A stretch of DNA of 64,000 nt from Candidatus Poseidoniaceae archaeon (lineage in GTDB: Archaea; Thermoplasmatota; Poseidoniia; Poseidoniales; Poseidoniaceae), in the NCBI GenBank assembly GCA_028356125.1, contig JAOMTZ010000001.1, positions 156,632 to 220,631 on the forward strand. The letters are read 5' to 3'. Shown in pieces: positions 1 through 9,963 of this stretch. A program made the translations under genes and the position numbers. The notes beneath the pieces were generated by a model. The model saw nothing but the letters and a program-made list of their open reading frames with translations, was not told where the DNA came from and searched no databases. Each line of letters starts with the position of its first letter. Position 1 is the first letter of the stretch.

Positions 1-3000
1 TTACCATCGAATGCTGTTAATCTGTCAGCTTGTTCTCCAGTCACGTTCTGCGTCATCTCTCCCATCCAACTCATGTTGGCTACTTGTCCAAGCAATGCAG
101 TGATAGGGTTAATCTCACGGTCAGTGTTAGTTTCAGTTAGAAGATCAGAGATTTGGGATTGGATCTCTCCAGTAGAGACCAAGTCCTTAGCCGCTAAATC
201 ATTGAATTCGCCTGCGAATGCTGAGACACGAATACGGCCAGCAGGTACTGTGTATGACCAGTCACCGTTTTCATCAGCATCAGTAAATCCGATTGGAATC
301 CAATATGTATCATTGTCCAAGTCTGTGGAGTCTTCTCCAGAGAATGCATCACGTTCGATAAGAACTCTAACATTAGGCAGAGGCTGCCCGTCGTCCGACA
401 TTGTTACAGAACCACTGACTTCAACACCAGGATAGTACTTCATTATCTTGACTTGAGTGTTAGAGTTTCCAATCTGATACTCATTGTCGGTGTTGTACCA
501 GTTTGCGATTACAAAGTGGTTCAACATTGCACCAGGCATTGGCAGAGCGTTGGTTAGCATCGAATTAGGCGTACCAGATCCATAATTAGGGTCGCTAGAG
601 AAGTGCTGTGCTGGTTGCTCAGTAGATGCAAATCCAAGACTGCTTGCGCCATATCCCACGTAGGTTCTTGCTAGCATGGTATCGAAGTAATCTGAGTTAT
701 GATCTACTCTAACATTCGCAAGAGTCAACGGGTCAAAGGATTGACCTGATTGTTGATTTAGAACATCCTTGCGCATTTCTTCATTGAATTCAGCACGGGA
801 CATTTCTTGATTGAATTGACCACGTGTTGTCATGTAAACTTCAGTCATGAATGTTGAGAAGTCCTGTCCTGACAGAGAAGAAACTGGACTGAAAATACCA
901 GTTGGGTTTCTTCCGCTGTATTCAGAGTTGTATACTCCGGCTCGAGCATACAGTTTGTTATCTACTGCTAAGTAACGGATTTCGTGGTCTCTAGTGATTA
1001 GATCTCCAGGAGCCCCTTCATAGTCCTGTACTGAGTATACCTTGTTGTTTGAAAGGTCGACGTACAGATTATGCAAAGCCTCATCATCCAATGAAGCGGT
1101 CAATAATTGAGTAATCAACGCAATTCGAGCGTTTGCTTTGTGGATACCAGTACTTACAGAATCGAATTCCTCGATTAAGTCAGAAGTGTACCAATAATCA
1201 CCGAAGATGTGGTGAGTGGTGTTATCCTCTGTATCGGATGCAGCACGAATGTTGTTGTTGAATACAGGTTGAGCTTCGTTAATTGAACTGAAAGCCTCTC
1301 CTACGCAATCGTAGCCATCTGAACAAGGGATTAAATCTCCATTCTCGTATATTTTGTAAACTAGAGGAGTTTCCACATTTACAACACCATCAATGTATGG
1401 ATTGCGACCTTCTGCCATGACAACATCATCGTTCACCATAATAACCTTGAATGAACGATCTAGAACATCATCAGACTCCAAACTGGTCTGAATAGTAATG
1501 AATTCAGACTTCTGGTCAGCAGTCAAGTGAGATGTTAATGTGCTTGTGAATGAAGGTGTGTGAGTTCTGTCGCCTGTTTTTGCGTCATTGTATGACAAAT
1601 CTGCTTCAGACAATCTCCAGATGAACATTGCTGCCAAGTCTTCTTGGCTTCTAGCCAGCAACATGTTACCTGCAGCAGGTATTCCAGACTGGAAGTTATC
1701 AGATACTGACGGGTGGTCGCCCGTTTCAAGTGCTTGGAAACCATAATCCCACCAAGATACGAAAGCAGGTTTGTCCGAATACGGTTGGTCGATATCTTGT
1801 TCTGCTAACCAAGTATTAGCACGATTCCAACCATCACCATTGAATCCAGAACCGAAGGAACCAGTGTACCAACGAGAATTCTCATCATACTGAGAATCAT
1901 CTAGTATTGAGAATCCAAAGTCATTCCATCTTAGAATATCAGGTACAATGTTGTAGATCATTTCATCCATGTCTGCTTCATTTTGTCCGCCATTTGGCAT
2001 AGCAGCATCAATTCCGTAAGTTGCATGTTGGCTAACAACCATCAACAATACCATACCGATAGCACTGAATTGTGGAGTGCGCCATAATGCCTTTCTAGCA
2101 TTTGAAATTCTCTCACCAGGAGTACGGATACCCATTCTTCTCCAAGAACGAGCCATGTTTCCAGCACCGCTAGCCTTCCATAGACTGATTATTCCCCAAG
2201 CGCCCATAACTGTCATAGCAGGTGCAGCGTTGAACAGGAATCTTCCTGCGGACCAAGCCATGTAGGATGCAATAAGAACCCACATTCCGAGAATTAGTTT
2301 GGTCTGGCTCTTTCTGACGACACCATCCCATAGGGCTACAACACCCATAACAATTGCAAGGACGAAGATAATTGGACCGAAAGCAGCGTACAGTTGACCT
2401 GGTTGAGGTGCGCCTGCTTCTGCAATTGTCAGGAAAATCTTGTTCTTAGTGAAGTATCCTGAACCAGTTGTTAGGACATTCCATGCATTCGAAATATCTG
2501 AGATTTGTAGAATGTAGATGATGATACCAAATACTGCTCCACCAGATACAAGAGAACCTAGAACCAATAACCATGGTTTGTCACGGAATCCGGTTGTAAT
2601 CCATGCGATTGCTACAGTGAACAATGTGATGAACAACAATGGTTGTAGACCAGTAGGGTCTGTGATCAAGTCCAGTTCTGGGTGACCATAGAATGGTAGA
2701 ACCATCATGTAGATGGTCCCTAGCATCATGATATTGAGTGCAGATAGAATAGTACTGTCCTTTCTTCTGAACATGTTCATTGCCACTTGCACGAAGTATG
2801 CCAAGAATATGATTGCAGGACCGTATACGAATCCTTTCCAACCCAGAGCAACTATTCCGAAACAGACACCTGCTGCAATAGCATTTGCTGAAGCGGCTCT
2901 TCTCTCTTTCAGAACAGCAGACATTGCCGCTATTATTCCAGAAGGAGTTGCATTGGTAGTACGAGATAGTCTGTCATCTCCACCTGCTTTAACCGCTCTT

Positions 3001-3953
3001 AGGTAGAACATGAAGGCAGCTGTTAGGAATAGTAGTACGAATGAATCGTGGTCTGCCATTCCCCATGTGGATTTTTGGACGTGTGTTGGCATGAAGGCGA
3101 TTAACCAAGCAGCAACTACGCCAGCACCTTTTCCGAAGTTGTCTCTTGCGATACCAGCCATCGGGAAGATGATTAGTGCACCGAAGATTGCAGGAAGTGC
3201 AAGCATTGCATACCATACAGCCTCATTAGATTCGATACCCAGACCTGTTAGCAACATTGCACCAATGGCCATAGACCATGAGAACAATGGAGGACGTGGG
3301 TTGATTCCACCAACAGGATAGTTCCTGTCAGCATCGAAAATAAGGTGAGCGTTTTCTGCTACAATGTAGTCGATAACTCTCTTCATGTACCAAGGGTCAG
3401 AACCTCCGGTTAGATCCCATTCTGCTCCACCTGAAGGGTTCATTGAAGGTACAAAGAACCACTGTACACGTATTGCTAATGCGAACATGAAAGCCACGAA
3501 GGTCATGATACCTGCCCAGTGATTAGACCAGAATACTCGTGCCTGGCTTGGTTCGTGAGCCTCACGGTTCATCCAGCCACCATAATCCTCATGGGTAGCA
3601 AACCAATAGATTGCAACTCCAATGAAGAAAGTGATTCCGAACCAAATCCAAACAGCCCATGTTCCTTCTAGACTCTCGCTGGACCAGTGTCCTGACTCAT
3701 AAAGTGAAGATACGATGTAAAGAATCCACATTGAACCCATGAAAATCGCTCTAGTGAACCAGCGTTCAGCAGCCATCCAAGCACAACTCAATGCGACTAC
3801 ACCGGTGAGTGCAGCAGGCCAGAATCCAATGTATCCATGGTATCCATCTTCGAACCAGATACCTAAGATATCCATGTCTGAAAGTGTGTTGAAGTAATAC
3901 ATGACTGCAATGTGGGTTGCAGCCCAAACCGCTAGTGCGATTTGTAATGGCAA
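1..3953 (-). CDS. aglB: Archaeal oligosaccharyltransferase AglB/STT3 (3' end beyond window)
   Basis: This is the catalytic membrane subunit that transfers lipid-linked glycan to Asn in secreted proteins. About 1317 codons are visible and the reading frame is open at the left edge. The N-terminal 550 or so residues form many hydrophobic segments. A GGSDPWY motif follows the first segments, a DHDSF motif comes later, and the diagnostic WWDYG motif lies near residue 733 (positions 1743-1757). The C-terminal part is a long extracellular region that includes a carboxypeptidase-regulatory-like stretch (VSGSVTMSDDGQPLPNVRV). It is already longer than many archaeal AglB proteins. No ATG opens this frame: after an in-frame TGA the first start is TTG at 3951-3953, while an ATG at 3959-3961 sits one base out of frame, so the start is uncertain. 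It lies 45 nt downstream of a small membrane-protein gene on the same strand. Confidence 0.93.
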   Translation of the reverse strand, partial: MPLQIALAVWAATHIAVMYYFNTLSDMDILGIWFEDGYHGYIGFWPAALTGVVALSCAWMAAERWFTRAIFMGSMWILYIVSSLYESGHWSSESLEGTWAVWIWFGITFFIGVAIYWFATHEDYGGWMNREAHEPSQARVFWSNHWAGIMTFVAFMFALAIRVQWFFVPSMNPSGGAEWDLTGGSDPWYMKRVIDYIVAENAHLIFDADRNYPVGGINPRPPLFSWSMAIGAMLLTGLGIESNEAVWYAMLALPAIFGALIIFPMAGIARDNFGKGAGVVAAWLIAFMPTHVQKSTWGMADHDSFVLLFLTAAFMFYLRAVKAGGDDRLSRTTNATPSGIIAAMSAVLKERRAASANAIAAGVCFGIVALGWKGFVYGPAIIFLAYFVQVAMNMFRRKDSTILSALNIMMLGTIYMMVLPFYGHPELDLITDPTGLQPLLFITLFTVAIAWITTGFRDKPWLLVLGSLVSGGAVFGIIIYILQISDISNAWNVLTTGSGYFTKNKIFLTIAEAGAPQPGQLYAAFGPIIFVLAIVMGVVALWDGVVRKSQTKLILGMWVLIASYMAWSAGRFLFNAAPAMTVMGAWGIISLWKASGAGNMARSWRRMGIRTPGERISNARKALWRTPQFSAIGMVLLMVVSQHATYGIDAAMPNGGQNEADMDEMIYNIVPDILRWNDFGFSILDDSQYDENSRWYTGSFGSGFNGDGWNRANTWLAEQDIDQPYSDKPAFVSWWDYGFQALETGDHPSVSDNFQSGIPAAGNMLLARSQEDLAAMFIWRLSEADLSYNDAKTGDRTHTPSFTSTLTSHLTADQKSEFITIQTSLESDDVLDRSFKVIMVNDDVVMAEGRNPYIDGVVNVETPLVYKIYENGDLIPCSDGYDCVGEAFSSINEAQPVFNNNIRAASDTEDNTTHHIFGDYWYTSDLIEEFDSVSTGIHKANARIALITQLLTASLDDEALHNLYVDLSNNKVYSVQDYEGAPGDLITRDHEIRYLAVDNKLYARAGVYNSEYSGRNPTGIFSPVSSLSGQDFSTFMTEVYMTTRGQFNQEMSRAEFNEEMRKDVLNQQSGQSFDPLTLANVRVDHNSDYFDTMLARTYVGYGASSLGFASTEQPAQHFSSDPNYGSGTPNSMLTNALPMPGAMLNHFVIANWYNTDNEYQIGNSNTQVKIMKYYPGVEVSGSVTMSDDGQPLPNVRVLIERDAFSGEDSTDLDNDTYWIPIGFTDADENGDWSYTVPAGRIRVSAFAGEFNDLAAKDLVSTGEIQSQISDLLTETNTDREINPITALLGQVANMSWMGEMTQNVTGEQADRLTAFDG

Positions 3954-3998
3954 AGTTGCATGGTTTCAGTTTTCATTGTTATGCTTGATGTAACCAAA

Positions 3999-4616
3999 TT
4001 ATTTTTTGTCAGTAGCAGGAGTTAGCACTCTTCTCAGTAGAACTGCAGCAAGTAATCCAAGAATTATGAATACGGCTAAAGTATTGAAGAAAACGAATCC
4101 TAAAGCCTCTTGCCATGCTGAATTTCGTAGGTATTCATTACCGTCTGCAGCAAGAGTGTAGAACTTGGTTTGGTTATCGCCGAAGTTTGCGGCAGAAACC
4201 ATTGAAGTCCATATACCGATCATGGTGAAAATCAGTACAGTATTCCATTCGTGACGGCCTTTGGAATCAAGAAGATATCCTTCGAACATTACAATGAAGA
4301 ATATCAAACCAAGGAAGTTTGAGTCAAGGTAAATCGATGCTCCTTCACTAAGAACGAGCGAAACAACCAGAGTGGCGAGGGAAGTAACCGCTGCTGATGT
4401 GTTGATGATTTCCATTTCTTTGAGCACCCGAGGTGCCATTCCGAGAACTGCGGCAATAGCAATTGCAGCAAACGGTTTCATTTCATTCATTTCGAGAACT
4501 AGACCAAAGTCTAGCCCATAGTCAGCTAGGAATGCCATCAAAATTGCAAGGGGGGCGATAAGCCACCCTAGCATTGCATTTGGCGTTCCGGTTGGTTTGT
4601 CGTGATCCATCGACAT
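3999..4616 (-). CDS. Six-TM membrane protein of unknown function
   Basis: The 205-residue protein begins with MSMDHDKPTG and then has about six hydrophobic segments ending in a short basic tail (RRVLTPATDKK). The frame stays open 58 codons further upstream, but the ATG at 4614-4616 is preceded by an AGAGGG Shine-Dalgarno-like run, and the upstream extension is polar and rich in Arg and His. I recognise no family. It precedes aglB by 45 nt on the same strand and may be co-transcribed, which would suggest an envelope role; this is inference. The 154 nt between it and purD hold a 14-bp palindrome (4643-4656) and a small hairpin (TTCCC/GGGAA near 4692-4705). These could end purD transcription or control this gene. 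Confidence 0.7.
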   Translation of the reverse strand: MSMDHDKPTGTPNAMLGWLIAPLAILMAFLADYGLDFGLVLEMNEMKPFAAIAIAAVLGMAPRVLKEMEIINTSAAVTSLATLVVSLVLSEGASIYLDSNFLGLIFFIVMFEGYLLDSKGRHEWNTVLIFTMIGIWTSMVSAANFGDNQTKFYTLAADGNEYLRNSAWQEALGFVFFNTLAVFIILGLLAAVLLRRVLTPATDKK

Positions 4617-4770
4617 AGTGTTTCCCTCTAGGTATCTAAGTGCAGCCTTAAGGCTGTAGCATTGCGGCCACCAATGACCCCTTTTTATCAGTTCCCTAAA
4701 GGGAAAAGAAGCGTAATGCTTCGACGCACCACGGAAACGGGGCACTGAGAAGGTGCAGTGGAAATAATGG

Positions 4771-6021
4771 TCAAAGTGCCTTGTGACCAATGTCGGTCCG
4801 ATAGTGTGAGCCGAACAATTCTATTTGCCCGATAAGGCCGTATGCTTTACTAGCCGCATCACCCAAATTATCAGCAATTGCAGTACATGCTAAAACTCTA
4901 CCCCCATTGGACAAAAGTTGGCCTTCATGGGTAATTGTTCCAGCATGGTTTACCCATGAATCCGAAGTCGCATCAGGTACATTTTCTATTGGCCTACCCT
5001 TTTCAACTGAACCGGGGTAATTTTCTGCAGCCAATACAACTGTCAAAGCATGCTTATCGTGGAACTTAATATCATAACCTGCCAACTTATCCCTTGCAGC
5101 AGAATTCAATAAATCTCCTAAATCAGAAGCGATAAGCGGCATGGTAATTTGACACTCAGGGTCACCAAACCGAACATTGAACTCTACAACATAAGGATCG
5201 TTGTTTTCATCAATCATTAATCCAACATAGAGTACACCACGATATGGTACTCTTCGTGACGAAAGAGCTTTGTGCATGGGCTCCACTATTCTTTCGATTG
5301 TCTTATGCCTCACTTCATCCGTGTATACAGGCGCAGGAGCATATGCACCCATTCCGCCTGTGTTGCGACCTTTATCCCCCTCGAATTCTCTTTTGTGGTC
5401 CTGACTTGCAGGCAGGCATACAAAGCCACTTCCGTCCATAACAACTAGCATACTTGCTTCATCCCCGGGCAAGAAGTCTTCAAGCAAAACCTGACCATCG
5501 GATTCAATCGAATCTTTGATGAAATCTCTAGCTTCATTTCGGTCAGAAGTAACTACTACTCCTTTTCCACCCGCCAATACATCTCTTTTCACGACCCAAG
5601 GGTTTCCTGCGAAGTCATCCAATGCGGCTTCGACATCACTGTCCTTACCAAGTACATGGAATGCAGCAGTAGGAACATTGTTGGCTTTCATAACTTGCTT
5701 AGCATGCAATTTACTTCCTTCTAATCTGGCTAAAGCGGCAACTGGGCCAAAACATGGAATCCCCATGTTACCTAGTTTGTCGGCTAAGCCGTCGCAAAGA
5801 GGAGCTTCAGGCCCAACTACAACAAAATCAACATCCAGTTGAAAGGCTAAGTGAATGAGATCAGAAACCTCGCTGAAGGGGTGATTGGTGGCGATTTCAG
5901 CAGTACCTGCATTACCTGGAGCACAATGAATTTCAGCAATGGATTCACTTCTAGCAAGTCCAAGGCATAATGCGTGTTCCCTTCCACCGCTACCAACTAC
6001 TAAAGCCGACATTCCTGCCAT
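4771..6021 (-). CDS. purD: Phosphoribosylamine-glycine ligase (GAR synthetase)
   Basis: The enzyme makes glycinamide ribonucleotide from phosphoribosylamine, glycine and ATP in purine synthesis. The N-terminus carries the family mark VVGSGGREHAL. An ATP-grasp core follows, with WVVKRDVLAGGKGVVV, GDEASMLVVMDG, HKREFEGDKGRNTGGMGAY and the metal-binding EFNVRFGDPECQ. At 416 residues it matches the normal PurD length of about 420. The frame extends 21 codons upstream, but the ATG at 6019-6021 follows GGAG with 5-nt spacing and sits just before the Rossmann start; a second ATG three codons in is also possible. It is divergent from carS with 89 nt between starts. purE and guaAb lie elsewhere in this window. 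Confidence 0.96.
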   Translation of the reverse strand: MAGMSALVVGSGGREHALCLGLARSESIAEIHCAPGNAGTAEIATNHPFSEVSDLIHLAFQLDVDFVVVGPEAPLCDGLADKLGNMGIPCFGPVAALARLEGSKLHAKQVMKANNVPTAAFHVLGKDSDVEAALDDFAGNPWVVKRDVLAGGKGVVVTSDRNEARDFIKDSIESDGQVLLEDFLPGDEASMLVVMDGSGFVCLPASQDHKREFEGDKGRNTGGMGAYAPAPVYTDEVRHKTIERIVEPMHKALSSRRVPYRGVLYVGLMIDENNDPYVVEFNVRFGDPECQITMPLIASDLGDLLNSAARDKLAGYDIKFHDKHALTVVLAAENYPGSVEKGRPIENVPDATSDSWVNHAGTITHEGQLLSNGGRVLACTAIADNLGDAASKAYGLIGQIELFGSHYRTDIGHKAL

Positions 6022-6110
6022 GTTCGCTCCATAGATGAGCGGCTCATAAGCCCATCGTGATACAAAATCCGCCATTGGGTTCAAAGGCTGTATGCTACGG
6101 GCACCGGGTA

Positions 6111-6719
6111 ATGTATGATTTCAACGTCTTCGAGATGATGCTATTCACACTGTGGATTTATCTGCCAGGATTCTTAGTAAACACATTTGCAATGATGTGG
6201 GGTAAGTGGTTACCTAAGACTGGATATGGCCCTTGGCCTATCGACGGAGGTCGAATTCACAAAGATGGTAACCGCATTCTCGGTGATGGCAAGACATGGA
6301 ATGGATTGATTGGCGGATCACTTACTAGCGGACTATTGTGCTGGTCAATGACAATGATTCCTGAAAACTGGGTCTTCATCTCCCCTACTGAGGCAGCAAC
6401 TGGCTGGGCAGCTAATGCCTTCATCGTTGGAAGTTTCCTCGGGTTCACAAGTCTAGTTGGCGACTCTACCGGTTCATTCTTCAAGAGGAGAAAGGGAATG
6501 AAGAGAGAAGGAGATGTATCTAGTAAAGCCCCATTGCTTGACACTCTTCCGTTTGCAGTTTCTGTATTCGTGTTTGGGCAAATATTCCTCACAAACTCAG
6601 ACCATGGCAGTAGAGACTTGCTCTTACCGATGCTCATGCTAGTTGTAATTACACCAATATTGCATAGGTCATTCAATCTAATCGGTTACAAAATTGGTTG
6701 GAAAGATGTGCCCTATTGA
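6111..6719 (+). CDS. carS: CDP-archaeol synthase
   Basis: The enzyme couples CTP to digeranylgeranylglyceryl phosphate to give CDP-archaeol, the activated precursor of archaeal polar lipids, at the membrane. The 202-residue protein has an N-terminal hydrophobic segment. It then shows the CarS/DUF46 loop DGNRILGDGKTWNGLIGG and a second conserved loop, GDSTGSFFKRRKGM followed by LLDTLPF, with further TM segments between and after. The ATG at 6111 was chosen because the 18 upstream in-frame codons encode no conserved sequence and start from a non-ATG codon; no strong ribosome site precedes it. An alternative ATG lies at 6135. Finding CarS is one of the clearest archaeal marks in the window. Confidence 0.93.
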   Translation: MYDFNVFEMMLFTLWIYLPGFLVNTFAMMWGKWLPKTGYGPWPIDGGRIHKDGNRILGDGKTWNGLIGGSLTSGLLCWSMTMIPENWVFISPTEAATGWAANAFIVGSFLGFTSLVGDSTGSFFKRRKGMKREGDVSSKAPLLDTLPFAVSVFVFGQIFLTNSDHGSRDLLLPMLMLVVITPILHRSFNLIGYKIGWKDVPY

Positions 6720-6769
6720 TGATGTTTGACGGGGTTCAATTCATTTGCTATCGTTGATGTGGCCATGAT

Positions 6770-8437
6770 ATGCGAAGAGCAATTCTGCTAGCATTAATCA
6801 TACTACTGAGCCAGCCCTTAGTGTCTGCAACAGAAATTTCGTCCAATACTGATGATGCCTCCACAGGCACATTATCTGGCAACTATACTGTTAAGGATGG
6901 AGCGACATGGACAATTTCTGGCAACTACGATATTTCTGAAGGAACAGCAATTGTGGTAGAAGAAGGTTCAACGATGATTGTTTCGGGTTCAATGAATGCA
7001 ACTTCACAGCCACAATTAAGCCTAGCAAGTACCGCAAATGTCAGTGTATCAATTGGCTTCCTGGGCGAATCTGGAATACTAAGAATTGATTTCGCAAGTG
7101 AAGTATTATACCCAATCTCAGTCGAAATCGATAACACAACAACAGACAACTGGACTGGATTACAACTTGATTTACCGGGAATTGATATGGATGTTGAAAA
7201 CCTTACGATAAACGTCACAACTCATCCATTCCAGCCATTCATAGCAATAAGTACGATCACATTATCTCCGCAGGGAGCAACACCTGAACTTCGAACTGCT
7301 GAGCAACTTTCAGGAGAGGGGACATCGCTTGTCATTCCCGACCGCAATAACGCGTGGAGTATTGATGTTCAGGGGACTTTAATCGTAACTGGAACAATCT
7401 TTGGAGCAGGGATCACTTGTCATGGTACATGTTCATTTGATGGTGCTGCAATGTCCAGTACTGGACCAATTGAAGTGTATGGGTCGATTTCAGTGATAGA
7501 CTCAACATTACAAGGCGGCATTACCGACGAAGATATCATAATTTGGGATGATGCCACAATATCTTGGGATAACTCAGTAGGAACTGGAGGATTAACCGAT
7601 AATTGGGTCAATATACTGACTACAAGAACATTAGGAGTTCAAAATGGATATGTCACATTCTATGGATATGATATTGGTTACAACTCAAAAGATACATCCC
7701 CTTTGTATGACAATAATACATTCACAAGTTCCAATCAAGGTGACAACATTATTGAAATCGCCACAAGCGAACATGACAGAATGATTCGTTGGCAAGACGG
7801 AGACGGAATACTACACACTGAAAGCGCAAGTGGCAAAGTTGTCCTCGTAACCCCCTGGGGAGATTATGAGCAAATTATCAGTAATTTGCCAAAGGTAAAC
7901 CACTTCGATGTTGAATTGGGTTTACCACAATTGTCATTCGACAGTTTAGTGGCAAGTGACAGTGAAAGTAATACTAACAATAGACTAGGAGTGAATGCCA
8001 CAGTATCGAACACAGGTGATGCATCTGCCACCTTCTACATCGATTGTACCGCTAATGGTTCCGACGCGAATGTAGGAGTGACATTACCCCACACTGTAGC
8101 TGCTGGCGAGACAATCAAAGTCTTCCTCAACTGGGATTCTGCTTTTGAAGGAGAATTCAAACTTGAGTGCAGCATTTTCGTACCTTACCAATTGGAAGGC
8201 TTCGATGTACTCACAAATGGAAATGCATCGACAGAAGTAGTTGTTTGGAGTGAAAGTGAAGATGATTCATCTAACATGGTCCTTCCGATCGCAATCGGAT
8301 TAGTAGTTGCAGTTGTTCTGTTCCTGGTAGTCTCTAAAATGAGAGTCAACAGTTTAGTCGCCAAAGAGGAACTGGATTCTGAAACTGAAAAAGAATACAT
8401 CGAAGAAGTGGACGAAGAAACTGGAACAATTGAATGA
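6770..8437 (+). CDS. Secreted, C-terminally membrane-anchored surface protein
   Basis: This 555-residue protein starts with a signal peptide (MRRAILLALIILLSQPLVSA). The long extracellular part is rich in Thr, Ser, Gly, Asn and beta-strand patterns, with repeated GNY and EEGST-like turns that suggest a beta-helix or stacked beta fold. A CARDB-like module follows (LGVNATVSNTGDASATFYID). A single TM segment (MVLPIAIGLVVAVVLFLVV) precedes a strongly acidic cytoplasmic tail. Many NxS/T sequons fit its being a substrate of the AglB system nearby. I do not recognise a specific family and assign no function. The gene follows carS on the same strand after 50 nt. Confidence 0.75.
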   Translation: MRRAILLALIILLSQPLVSATEISSNTDDASTGTLSGNYTVKDGATWTISGNYDISEGTAIVVEEGSTMIVSGSMNATSQPQLSLASTANVSVSIGFLGESGILRIDFASEVLYPISVEIDNTTTDNWTGLQLDLPGIDMDVENLTINVTTHPFQPFIAISTITLSPQGATPELRTAEQLSGEGTSLVIPDRNNAWSIDVQGTLIVTGTIFGAGITCHGTCSFDGAAMSSTGPIEVYGSISVIDSTLQGGITDEDIIIWDDATISWDNSVGTGGLTDNWVNILTTRTLGVQNGYVTFYGYDIGYNSKDTSPLYDNNTFTSSNQGDNIIEIATSEHDRMIRWQDGDGILHTESASGKVVLVTPWGDYEQIISNLPKVNHFDVELGLPQLSFDSLVASDSESNTNNRLGVNATVSNTGDASATFYIDCTANGSDANVGVTLPHTVAAGETIKVFLNWDSAFEGEFKLECSIFVPYQLEGFDVLTNGNASTEVVVWSESEDDSSNMVLPIAIGLVVAVVLFLVVSKMRVNSLVAKEELDSETEKEYIEEVDEETGTIE

Positions 8438-8442
8438 ATATC

Positions 8443-8661
8443 TCATGCCTGTATTGGGCTTCGTACAACTCGCCTTACTCTTAGGCTAACCACTTTTCCA
8501 TCAATGACTTTGTTAACCCTGATTGCAGACGCAAGTGGTTTGGATTTTGTTCTTGTTCTACGAGATATCTTGCGTCGAGATGGACGAGACTTAGGCTTCA
8601 CAGCGGTAGTTAGTGCAGCTTCTGAATCAGCGTCGTCGTAGTCTAATGCCCAGTTGACCAT
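8443..8661 (-). CDS. Small basic protein, unknown
   Basis: A 72-residue reading frame beginning MVNWALDYDDADSE, with an acidic first 15 residues, then a very basic Arg/Lys/Ser-rich region (PSRRKISRRTRTKSK) and a C-terminus with VDG/VVSLRVRRVVRS patterns. The ATG at 8659-8661 is preferred to a TTG two codons upstream. It is convergent with the preceding surface-protein gene, with 5 nt between stops, and lies 54 nt downstream of the next minus-strand gene. The compact fit between neighbours favours a real gene, possibly a nucleic-acid or ribosome-binding protein, but this is only composition-based. Confidence 0.5.
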   Translation of the reverse strand: MVNWALDYDDADSEAALTTAVKPKSRPSRRKISRRTRTKSKPLASAIRVNKVIDGKVVSLRVRRVVRSPIQA

Positions 8662-8715
8662 GCTCAAACATCGAGGTTGTAGATATAAACGGTTGTTTCC
8701 GGATACGCCTGATTA

Positions 8716-9867
8716 TCAGCATGCTTCAGCAGGCTTGGAACCATCAGAAGCTTCGTTATCATCCCAGAAGAATTCAATTTGTGAATCTGTAGAGACGAGA
8801 GTTTCCCCGTGTTCATTAGTGATTGTTATCTCGAAAGTATAACATCCATCTTCTCCGTAAAAGTCTCCTTTTTCTAGAATCCCACCATCTGACTGAAGTG
8901 AAACCCAATAAGAGCTGAAATCGCCATATCCATTCGCAACTCCTTCATCTGCAATGATTTCATATTCAGCAATTGAATCTCCACCCAGCACTCTAACTTC
9001 TGCACTCCAATCTGATGCGATTGGAAGAGGCTCTTTGCCGGTAAAAATTCCATCTTCAAAGTCAAAATCAGAACTAGGAGTTCCAATGCCCACAATCATT
9101 TCAACGTAAATTCCTTCGTAGACCTTGTCATCTCCGTTGTTAATATAGGTATATTTCTCGAGAACACTGATGAATGCTGTATCGATTTCTCGATTCATGA
9201 TGTCATTGAATTTCATGGAATCTTCTCCACCCTTGGACGTGACTACAATTTCATATTCGATGAGTTCTTTGCCATTCATGTCCTCAGCATTACCGTTCCA
9301 GAATTCTTCTAGATTAACTGAATGACTGCCTTTATCGATGTTGATGGTTGCTTCATGAGTATATGCAACCTTACCAGCAACTAACACCTCGATAGTGTAA
9401 TCCATTCCTTTAGGGCCATAGAAATCAAGATCGATTTCGTTATCTTCGCCGTCGAATTCAATATTAGAGATTGTCACTGTGCCTGAACTGAACAATGCTA
9501 GACCTGCAAAGATGCCAGATACTAGAAGTATGGCTCCTGCACTGGCTCCTAACATCTTCATGTCGAACTCTTTTTCTTTCAGTTCTAAAGCGTTGAATAA
9601 TATCCAAGAAAGTAGAACTCCGGGAATGAATAAATCATCTAAAGTAAATCCTCCTAAAATGGCTTTATTGTCGAGAATGAATACAATCACCATGGTAACA
9701 ATCAAAACCGCCAAAGATCCCAACTGGAATTGTAACTTTTGTGCATTCATACCGCTGCCTGTAGAATCTCCAGGAAAGGTATCAATTACTGCATCAGAAA
9801 CATCTTCTTCTGATTTGTTATCGTTCGGTTCTACAGATTTATTTGCCTTGTCTAAAAGTCCACTCAT
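8716..9867 (-). CDS. Membrane-anchored extracellular protein, unknown
   Basis: The 383-residue product has a short acidic N-terminus and three hydrophobic segments at about residues 46-70, 77-97 and 104-128. About 250 residues of acidic, beta-rich extracellular domain follow, with Ig/PKD-like strand patterns such as GCYTFEITITNEHGET. It ends in an acidic tail with a terminal Cys. The ATG at 9865-9867 follows GAGGAATT, a good ribosome site. No enzyme motif is visible. It forms part of the surface-protein block with the genes on either side; a sensory or adhesive role would be guesswork. Confidence 0.7.
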   Translation of the reverse strand: MSGLLDKANKSVEPNDNKSEEDVSDAVIDTFPGDSTGSGMNAQKLQFQLGSLAVLIVTMVIVFILDNKAILGGFTLDDLFIPGVLLSWILFNALELKEKEFDMKMLGASAGAILLVSGIFAGLALFSSGTVTISNIEFDGEDNEIDLDFYGPKGMDYTIEVLVAGKVAYTHEATINIDKGSHSVNLEEFWNGNAEDMNGKELIEYEIVVTSKGGEDSMKFNDIMNREIDTAFISVLEKYTYINNGDDKVYEGIYVEMIVGIGTPSSDFDFEDGIFTGKEPLPIASDWSAEVRVLGGDSIAEYEIIADEGVANGYGDFSSYWVSLQSDGGILEKGDFYGEDGCYTFEITITNEHGETLVSTDSQIEFFWDDNEASDGSKPAEAC

Positions 9868-9963
9868 ACAAATTCCTCTTCGGTTTCAGTAAGTCACGTG
9901 ACGTGCTTTGTTATCAATACAACCCCTGCGGGAGTCATTTGGCTACGGATTAGAATCGAGTCT

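Noticed and set aside
73..3321. Several plus-strand frames of 60-120 codons opposite aglB
   Set aside because: All are antisense shadows of a continuous, motif-bearing aglB frame and have no start signals.
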